From NCBI GenBank assembly GCA_015832175.1, contig WJXW01000016.1, forward strand, positions 806,001 to 870,000: a stretch of DNA of 64,000 nt. The letters run 5' to 3'. This stretch comes from Paraphaeosphaeria minitans. Taxonomy: Eukaryota > Ascomycota > Dothideomycetes > Pleosporales > Didymosphaeriaceae. The translations under genes and the position numbers were made by a program. The notes beneath the pieces are model-generated. The model was given only the letters and a program-made list of their open reading frames with translations, was not told where the DNA came from and searched no databases. Of the stretch, positions 56,776 to 64,000 are shown piece after piece. Numbering within the stretch: the first letter of the stretch is position 1; each line of letters starts with the position of its first letter.

Positions 56776-58566
56776 ATGGCAACCACCGCGCAGCAAACCA
56801 TGGAGAGCGTCGAGAGCCGTCGCTTGCAGCTCGAGGAGACCGTGACCAAGCTCCGCAAGGCAGTGGACCACTGGTCAACCTGGGAGATGGAGTACCAGAT
56901 CCTCAAAGAAGAGCTGCAGGCTGCCGGCTCGCCTTCCCCGTCGGAGATGGCCCAAATAGGTCGCGATATGCAGGGTCAACTCGTCAATGAGAAAGAGGTC
57001 GAGGAGCTGCTCGGAAAAAACTTATCATCGAAACGTACTGCTAACCAGGCCATTGACATGATATCCAGGCGGCTTGACTATGTCGGGCAGAACCGCGACA
57101 GTGTCGAGAAGCAGTTCGACAAGGCGCAGAAACAGCTCGAAGCTCTTGAGATGTTGACGGACCAGGGGCTGGAGACCGAAGAGGGTTTGCCAATGATGGA
57201 CATCGAAGAACGCTTGGATGACGACGATAATGTTCTCTCAAGCTCGGTCACTCAGCCTGGCAAAGTTGCTCCTCAGCTCGTAGAAGCGTTACGGAAAGCC
57301 GGAATAGACAAGTCGGAGCAAAAGAAATCGATGACCGAACAGAGGTCGTCTGACGACGAGCCGTCTACGCGTTCTGCACCGGCACCTTTACCAAACCCAG
57401 CACACGCTCCAACTCCAGCATCGGTTTCTGAAAAGCCGTCACCGCCTTCCACCATCTCCAAGGGCAAGTCAAAAGCTTCCGAAGTCCCGAAGAAATCAGT
57501 GTCGTTTGCAAACGATGTTCAGGTGGAGACTTTTGAAAAGCCGAAGACTCTGAAGGATGACGTTCGGAATTGGAATCTTCCGCCTGGGGCCAAGGTCTAC
57601 GAAATCGATGCCGAAACCGAAGATATCCTCGAGAAAGCCGTCGTTTCAGACACTGACACTCCGGAAGAAGCTGCTTTAAGGCAAGAGATGCTTCAGTACG
57701 GGCTATCTGAAGTTAACGATGTTGTCGCCGAGCTCAACCTGGAGACCGACGATGAAGACGTGGACGACGGCTCTGATGAGGACTACGATGCGTACGGCAG
57801 CGAAGTCAGTGAAGAGGAAGACAAGTTCGGCCGCAGTGCCCGTCGTGTTCTGTCAGATAATTACATAAAAGAGATGCGCGAGCTGGAGAAAAAGCTCAAC
57901 GCTCGCATGTTGGAGAACGTCGGACCCAGCTCGGAAATGCTAGAGAAAGCTGGCGATACTCGCACACTCCGTGTTCGCAACGACGATGAGTTTGAACAAG
58001 CGATAACCACTGCAACTTCATCCACCGCTGGCATGTCTCCCAAGGGCGTACAATTCGATGACGGTGCAAATATGGATGATGCGCCACATCCTGCTGATCA
58101 GGCTTCTGTGCCTATCAAGCCGGCACCTACAATATCCGATACGATCGTAGAGCGCGCACCTTCGGTCCCCCAACCACCTTCAGCTTCTGTCAAGCCTTCC
58201 AGAATGTCGCGCTTCAAGAGCGCTCGCGCACCTATAAGCGGCCCGCCTGCTTTTCTCCCCAATCCTGCAGTCACAGAGCCGCCTCCTGTACCTACAGGCC
58301 CCAAAGGGAGTATCTTGGCGGGCACCGTCGCTGAACACACTCCGCATCCATCCGAACCACAGGTGCCCGACGAGCTCGATCCTGTCATACACAACCGTGA
58401 GATCACAGCCGAGTACCACAAGCTCCGCAATAAGATGATCCAGCAACAAGGCGGCTTCAACCCCACCGAGGAAGATGAACTCGACCCGTTGGTGGAGGAA
58501 CGCAACGGCAAGACAAAGAAAGTAAGTCGCTTCAAAGCTGCGAAGCTGAAGGCAGAGGGTTTGTAG
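56776..58566 (+). CDS. URI/Bud27-like prefoldin-domain protein
   Basis: An intronless gene of 596 aa from ATG at 56776 (MATTAQQTMESVESRRLQLE). An alpha-type prefoldin domain with coiled coils covers about 1-135 (EVEELLGKNLSSKRTANQAIDMISRRLDY lies in it). A long acidic, Pro/Ser-rich linker follows, with KKSVSFANDVQVETF and DDEDVDDGSDEDYDAYGSE. The C-terminus carries repeated RFK motifs (MSRFKSARA and VSRFKAAKLK), as in the DUF3835/Bud27 C-terminal region. Yeast Bud27 and human URI are cytoplasmic prefoldin-like scaffolds in assembly of RNA polymerases and translation. The assignment rests on the overall architecture. Confidence 0.82.
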   Translation: MATTAQQTMESVESRRLQLEETVTKLRKAVDHWSTWEMEYQILKEELQAAGSPSPSEMAQIGRDMQGQLVNEKEVEELLGKNLSSKRTANQAIDMISRRLDYVGQNRDSVEKQFDKAQKQLEALEMLTDQGLETEEGLPMMDIEERLDDDDNVLSSSVTQPGKVAPQLVEALRKAGIDKSEQKKSMTEQRSSDDEPSTRSAPAPLPNPAHAPTPASVSEKPSPPSTISKGKSKASEVPKKSVSFANDVQVETFEKPKTLKDDVRNWNLPPGAKVYEIDAETEDILEKAVVSDTDTPEEAALRQEMLQYGLSEVNDVVAELNLETDDEDVDDGSDEDYDAYGSEVSEEEDKFGRSARRVLSDNYIKEMRELEKKLNARMLENVGPSSEMLEKAGDTRTLRVRNDDEFEQAITTATSSTAGMSPKGVQFDDGANMDDAPHPADQASVPIKPAPTISDTIVERAPSVPQPPSASVKPSRMSRFKSARAPISGPPAFLPNPAVTEPPPVPTGPKGSILAGTVAEHTPHPSEPQVPDELDPVIHNREITAEYHKLRNKMIQQQGGFNPTEEDELDPLVEERNGKTKKVSRFKAAKLKAEGL

Positions 58567-59709
58567 ATTTTCATGATACCCATGAGCAACCATTGCTCGA
58601 CCCTTTCCTTCTTCTCCCCCATATCTCCCCTGTGAGTGATGTGGGTTAGCTGCCCCCATGGGGTTCGTGGCGCCTGACTGTGCCTCCGCGTACGGAACCC
58701 ATGCCCGTGAGAGATGCCTAGCCATGCGTCTGACTCACATTTTATGGTGTCCAAGACTGAATTCAGAGGGCTCTCTGACGGGGCTTGCTAGCTTGACAGC
58801 TCATGCAAGTCTCGATTGTTTTTACGCCCTGTACATTGCGAGTCATCGGAACGGTGTTTTGAAATTGAAGCACAGCACTCTGGTCGGTAGCCACGCCATC
58901 GGTCCGGTCCATGATGATCCGATTCCGAAACTCTATATTTCCCTGCCCTCGAGATGAATGTAGGACTTGTAATGGCTTGACACTCGGCCCCAATGTGCGT
59001 ATGCTTCCCCGGTAGTTCCGTGATATCCTGTGTTGCCTTGGCCTCCTTCACGGCGTCGAAATCCGTAATCCATCCAGGCCACCGTACCGATCTCGCAGTA
59101 GATACCTTGCGTCTGTCATTTGATGAGCCAGCGCACCTGAAGATGCTACGATCATTGCAATGGAAGAAGCTCAGTCTCGCCGTTGTGGGATTCGCGCGCG
59201 CAGCCGCAGCGGGTCGTCGTGATGCGTTGTCAAGCACCTCCCACAAGAAGAGGCCGAGAGCTTCCGCGCGCGCACGTCGATCAGGTGAGCACGATTGGTT
59301 GCGTGGTCCCTTGGAACAAGGAATCCCCGTTCAGGTGTTTCCATACCTCATCGGATGGTCGGGATTCCGGTTCCGACGCCAGTGCCTCACTAACTGTCTT
59401 CATGGTCCTGTAGCTATCGCAACATCCGGACAGATCCGTACGTTGTCTTTCACCTCGCGATGCCTTGTCCTTGTCCTCCTGTCCTACCGTACGCTTGGTT
59501 AACGATTGTCGCATCCGCGTGAGTACGCCAACTCGTCCATGGCATGTGACATCTAATCGACTTGTCCCGCTCAGCTACCTGGTCTACGAGTGGCAAGTCG
59601 GATCACCGCCTCCCCCCCGATGACTTCTCTGGACAACCCGACCTGTATCCTGTCCGAATCGTAGTCGAACTCTGGGTCTCTGTTCCTGTGAACCAGTGTC
59701 AAAACGGCC

Positions 59710-61071
59710 AACATGCGCGATAAGAAGCGGGAAATGAAACGAAGGTGTGCATTTCATGCGCGGAGCTCAAGATGCGATGCGGATGTGCACCTCCCCGTCT
59801 GAACTGCACACGGTAAGTGGACTGTCACCGTCCCATCTCCGCACGTATACGGTGCACGTATTGACCTGTCACTTTAGCTGTGTTCGTCTCTTCTGAGAGC
59901 GCCAGAAACAAGAACCCGCCGCACCCAACCACCCCCACCCAGCGAGGACCCGCGAAGGCGAAGCGTGACACAGAAAGTCGACGACTCGTAGAAATGCCAT
60001 GATCCCCATCCGCGGCGTCCCGGAGGCCGGATTCTGTTCCTCCGCCAGATTCCATGCAGCCTTTCCCAAACTGCCGATTTGTCAGCAGTACTTGCAGCCA
60101 GTGGCTGACGTTGGCGATCCCGAAGGCTGCCGGTGTATAAATGTTTTTTCGCAGCAGGAATTGCGCCCATGTTCACGTTTTGTCGTCGTCCCACACGGAC
60201 GCAGATGCGGAGCAGCCTTGTCGCGAGGAACCACTTTTGCACAAACGCATGCTGATGGTCGCACAAACGACGGAACGATGCGCGCCGGCAAACCAACCTG
60301 GCTCGAGCGATTGGGGACGACATTTTTCACTGTTTCGGTCGTGAGGAAAGAAGCTTTTCCATACTACAAGCGATCGTGTTATGTGTAGGATGGTGAGTGC
60401 GACGACTCGGTTCAGTTGGACTACAAGAGCGATTTGATTTGACCTTTCTCAATAGGACTCAGGCACATCAGCACCAGGGTTGCACTGGGTTTTTATATCC
60501 CAGTGCATCTGGCCCATGCAATAGCTACAAAACTGAGGATAAACGAAGAGGCACAACCCCAGTCCAACATAAGCGCCTGTGCGTTGCGTGGCATTTGAAG
60601 AAAAGGGTCTTCTCAGGTTTCGAACTCTAGAGGAGCGGAGAGCTTACCTAGGGGTTCCCTGGATGACCTTCCCTGTCGGTTCAGGCTTTTGTGTTTTTAC
60701 TTGCGATCCAATGCTAATCTTGTGACAGGATAAACATTTGATTCCCTAAGATGAACACGCCAAGATTTACTAAATACACCGAAGATTGCCGTCGCGTCCT
60801 GGAAGCAGCACAGGATCATCCAAATGAAGATTTTCCTGTGGAACTCGTTCGACTGCTGAAATTGGTCCACAGAGTGGATAAAGTCGTTTACCAAGACGCG
60901 CTCGACGGGAGTAGCGAGATGACCCTACCGTTAGCCCGTCAAGACGAAGCGGCGTTAGCGACGAAATGGAAGCCATTTGTTCCAGTCGAGGCAGTGCCAT
61001 GGTCGGTCACGGCACAAAGATCCATTCGCGACTTTCCGACGTCAAATACGGGCCGTGGAGGGCGACGGTGA
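59710..61071 (+). pseudogene. Decayed Zn2Cys6 transcription-factor gene
   Basis: A basic start MRDKKREMKRR (from ATG 59713) runs by a frameshift into KVCISCAELKMRC and onward to NCTR, the first half of a zinc cluster, then a GTAAGT donor at 59813. After an apparent 3-prime splice site (CACTTTAG near 59879) the frames are broken by stops although ESARNKNPPHPTTPTQRG is readable. A second island at 60751-61071 (YTEDCRRVLEAAQDHPNEDF, then LVRLLKLVHRVDKV) matches the helical region found in the middle of such regulators. No continuous frame links the parts. An intact but oddly spliced gene is possible but less likely. Confidence 0.55.
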
Positions 61072-61433
61072 ACCGGCGCCATGCGTTCGGGCGACTGGCG
61101 CAAAAGATGGGGGAAGCGAATGGGGCGGGAGGGAAGGCAACGCCTATTTTCCATGCGCACATTGTGGCAAAAGCGAGGGACGTGGGGAAAGTCGAGCCCA
61201 ACCATACAGGGCGCATTCCAGACCGGCGGCGTTTTTGCTGGACCGCGACATGAGGGGGCGGCGCCCTATTCGACCTTCTCGACTGGGCCTAGAGACGCGG
61301 TTGCGACGATGCGCTGGGTACAGGGCGGGTTAGCTCTCCGAACACGAACATGCAAGCGGGCGGTGGTGTGGCTCGAAACTCCTTTCCAGGCCAAATGCAC
61401 GCGTTGAGCCGATGGATAACCTGGAGGCAGCAG

Positions 61434-61601
61434 CTGGATAACGAGCTTGAGGCACTGGATAACGAGCTTGAGGCACTGGATAACGAGCTTGAGGCACTGG
61501 ATAACGAGCTTGAGGCACTGGATAACGAGCTTGAGGCACTGGATAACGAGCTTGAGGCACTGGATAACGAGCTTGAGGCACTGGATAACGAGCTTGAGGC
61601 A
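61434..61601. repeat. 21-bp minisatellite, 8 perfect copies
   Basis: Eight head-to-tail copies of CTGGATAACGAGCTTGAGGCA (20 bases plus A), each 21 bp, so open frames persist on both strands. Degenerate copies precede (61411-61433) and follow up to about 61812, with longer variant units containing AGCAACCGGGCACTGG. Confidence 0.95.
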
Positions 61602-62353
61602 GCAACGGGACGCTGGATAATGACCTTGGGAGGCAACAAAGGGACGCTGGATAATGACGTTGGAGAGGCAGCGACTGGATAAAGACGTTGAGAAGCAGGA
61701 GAAGCAGCAACCGGGCACTGGTTCATGACCTTCCGACGCAGCAACCGGGCACTGGTTCATGACCTTGAGAAGCAGCAACCGGGCACTGGATAACGACCTT
61801 GAGAGGCAGTAAAGGGTGCTCCAAGTCGAAAGATGCAAATCGTTATGAAGACAAGCCTCAATGCAGTGGCGAACACGGTCATTGTTAATGGGGTTGAGTC
61901 AGGAACCAGGTTTCAGGCCGCGTGGATCGAGCACTAACGAGGTCCCTGCAGAGGCGCCTTCGCAACTCAGGCCGGAAGCAGCATTGGGGCGGGGCGCGCG
62001 GCTCGTATTCCCCCTCCGTATCCCCCCTCCGTATCCCTCCTCCGTACAGTCGGATTGTGGAGCGATAAGCGCACTACAAACGCTCTTGGGCATACGTCCA
62101 CTTCCTTGGCACGCGTCCACATTCGCGTCACTCGTACACTACTGGATCGGGGGGCTGTGCCACTGGGCGCTAGGTTTTCCGGGCTGGCTCTCGCCCAAGG
62201 GAAGTTGACACGTCCGGCTTTGCAACTGCGTGGAAGTGCCTCGAGCAAAGCGAGTAGCTGGATCAGTCCGGGGAGCTTTCTCGACGACCTGCAGGGCCCA
62301 TGGCATGGCTGGCGACGAGATCATGGCCACGGCGAGTGCGGTGCAGACTGGAG

Positions 62354-62430
62354 TAGGCAGGTAAAGTGGTCTACCGGCAGGTAAAGTGGTAGGCAGGTAA
62401 AGTACTAGGCAGGTAAAGTACTAGGCAGGT
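62354..62430. repeat. 16-18 bp tandem repeat, about 4.5 copies
   Basis: Units contain GGCAGGTAAAGT followed by GGT or ACT; the last two full copies are identical 16-mers. Located about 210 bp upstream of the desaturase start codon. Confidence 0.85.
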
Positions 62431-62641
62431 CGCCAGAGCCCCAAGGTGCCAAGGTGTAAGTGGCCCTGCTCCTGTTTGCAAGCCTGCGCGACGCCTGTCT
62501 TGTCTAGGCTGCGGAGATCTCAGAGCTTGGACGTGTTTGAGCTGGTGCTTCACAGATCTGCCCTGTTTACCGTACGCCCGCACGTGCGGGTGGACGAGTT
62601 ATAATCTGTGTCCTCCTTTCCACCCAGCTACCTCTCCGGAA

Positions 62642-64000
62642 ATGTCGCAAAATTCACTGCCTCACGTCGAGGTCGCCGATGTCGAGCGCCTCATTGCCCA
62701 GAACAGAAACATCGTCATTCACGAGGGACACGCCCTGGATTTGACCACATGGATCAACAGCCACCCCGGAGGACGCCTGGCCATACTGCACATGGTCGGA
62801 AGAGACGCTACCGATGAGATGAACATGTAAGCATCCTCATCCACGATTCGCGACCTCAGCGCTAGTCGTAGGTAGCGTACTTGCTGTCCCACGTTTCCAC
62901 AATCGGAAAAGGGAGCCTTTACATCAGCAACGCAATGCTGACCTCTTCTCTCCAGCTACCACGCCGCGAGGACCCTCCTGTGCATGAAGCAGTTCCGTGT
63001 CGGTCGCATTCAAGAGCCCTGGACGAACCTCGACCCTCCGATCCGATCGCCCGACTTCTACACAAAAGAAGCCTCACGCAAACAAGACGCGAAGAAGGGG
63101 GACAAGGAGAACCTGGACCGGAAAAGGCGAAGTCGGGCCAGCGTCGACCTAAGCTCCGTGCGTCTACTCCATCACGGCGCCATGGCCTCTCGTGCGTGCG
63201 CTGTCAGCATTTGCTGACTGTAAGCCAAAGGCCGCAATCGTCATTCACAAGAAGCTGAACCAGACACCTTGCACCCGGAGAGTGATTCCCCTCGTCGGAG
63301 TCGACCTGGAAGCACATCCCCAGCTTCGCACACCAATCGTGTCGGTCCCTACCGTGCCAGCCAAGGTCGATGGCCCCGACGAAGCAGTCGCAGCACGCGA
63401 GCGATATGCTACCGAGCTAGAGAAGAAGGAAATTGAGGATGGCCTGCGCGACAACCCGTCGGTCGACTTCGACACCCAGCGAGCTATTGCGTTGGAATAT
63501 CGTGTGCTACATCAGCAAATCAAAGACCAGGGCCTGTACGCATGTCGCTTTAGCGAGTACGGCAAGGAGAGCATTCGCTACGGCATGCTCTTCGCAGCAT
63601 TCCTCTACCTTCTCCACATTGGATGGTATCTCACGTCTGCCATCGCGCTGGGACTGTTCTGGGTATGTCGCAATGCATTCGCTTCATGTATCATGCTAAC
63701 AAACGAGCAGCAACAGATTATGTTCACCGCCCACGACGCCGCCCACTGCGGAATCACAGCCAATTTTGCCGTGGACACTCTGATTGGAGCCTTCATCGCA
63801 GATTTCTGCTGCGGGCTCAGCATCGGCTGGTGGAAGTCCTCCCACAACGTACACCATCTCATCACGAACGACCCTGTGCACGACCCGGACATCCAGAATA
63901 CCCCGCTCTTCTCCAACTCCCCTACTTTCATGAAGTCGGTGCTCAGTTCATTCTACAACTTTCGATTCGTGTGGGACGGCGCCGCTGATTTCTTGATCCC
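62642..64000 (+). CDS. Cytochrome b5-fused sphingolipid/fatty-acid desaturase (partial)
   Basis: Exons 62642-62826, 62956-63157, 63231-63662 and 63711 onward; the gene runs off the right edge. An N-terminal cytochrome b5 domain has HPGG (41-44) and the second haem ligand in IYHAA (His64). It is followed by MKQFRVGRIQ, a charged linker and membrane helices (RYGMLFAAFLYLLHIGWYLTS). Two of three desaturase histidine boxes are visible: HDAAH (281-285) and HNVHH (318-322); the third, usually QxxHH, would lie outside the window. The architecture fits fungal delta-8 sphingolipid desaturases in the ER, but other front-end desaturases share it. Introns are 129, 73 and 48 bp; the second ends in AAAG, a less usual acceptor. 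Confidence 0.88.

Larger units (their letters stand above)
58567..62641. other. 4-kb gene-poor region with decayed genes and repeats
   Basis: Holds remnants of a Zn2Cys6 gene (59,710-61,071), two minisatellites (61,434-61,812 and 62,354-62,430) and a small perfect hairpin (TGCACTGGG at 60482-60490 with CCCAGTGCA at 60500-60508). Minus-strand frames at 58788-59514 are of unclear status and recognised by no domain. Confidence 0.5.

Noticed and set aside
60482..60508. Perfect 9-bp hairpin TGCACTGGG/CCCAGTGCA as a terminator or small RNA
   Set aside because: Isolated, with no adjacent gene or T-run; kept only as a note in the gene-poor region.
61350..61682. A 110-codon plus-strand frame with LDNELEA repeats as a coiled-coil protein
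   Set aside because: The repeat length is a multiple of three, so several frames on both strands are open; no flanking domain or splice support.
1..64000. CRISPR arrays, bacterial operons or plasmid origins
   Set aside because: No spaced palindromic repeats of that kind were seen, and the splice structure throughout is that of a fungal nuclear genome.

Overview
The window looks like nuclear DNA of a filamentous ascomycete (Pezizomycotina, most likely a Dothideomycete). The evidence is gene density, many 44-60 bp introns with GTRNGT-like donors and CTAAC/CTGAC branch sites, Zn2Cys6 regulators, a lone 5S rRNA gene, and a 7.4 kb AT-rich transposon island whose coding remnants carry C-to-T type stop codons as expected from repeat-induced point mutation (RIP). 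Gene models were built by hand from splice signals and reading-frame continuity; each multi-exon model given as a CDS sums to a multiple of three.

Layout: 1-9 kb has a two-RRM RNA-binding protein and a 1,522-aa CCCH/CCHC zinc-finger protein, both on the minus strand. 9.8-14.1 kb has a Zn2Cys6 transcription factor, an interrupted tRNA-Arg(ACG) gene and a PNPOx-fold flavoprotein with a C-terminal membrane anchor. 14.6-15.3 kb is a broken MFS transporter. 16.1-23.7 kb is housekeeping-rich: IND1 (complex I Fe-S assembly) divergent from BFR2 (ribosome biogenesis), then an alpha/beta hydrolase with a long tail and a short-chain dehydrogenase. 23.7-26 kb is gene-poor and holds a 165-bp MITE-like element.

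25.9-33.4 kb is the AT-rich island: a TIR element with a 3-bp target duplication into which a Gypsy-type LTR retrotransposon (two 411-bp LTRs, 5-bp duplication) has inserted. 34-47 kb is an accessory-type stretch: secreted carboxylesterase, 5S rRNA, a small membrane protein, a DHA1-type MFS transporter, a secreted beta-propeller lactonase-like protein and an unknown protein. 47.8-58.6 kb is again conserved: S28 peptidase, an ataxin-10/Ctr86 protein carrying an HMG-box-like segment, an unknown protein, TFB3 (TFIIH) divergent from a URI/Bud27 prefoldin-like protein. 58.6-62.6 kb is gene-poor, with a decayed Zn2Cys6 gene and minisatellites. The window ends inside a cytochrome b5-fused sphingolipid/fatty-acid desaturase.

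The most unusual signal is the tRNA-Arg(ACG) gene at 12,308-12,456. Besides a canonical 9-nt anticodon-loop intron, its T-stem is split by 68 nt having the hallmarks of a fungal spliceosomal intron (GTATGT, CTAAC, terminal AG, inserted at AG|G). Removing both inserts leaves a complete 72-nt cloverleaf.
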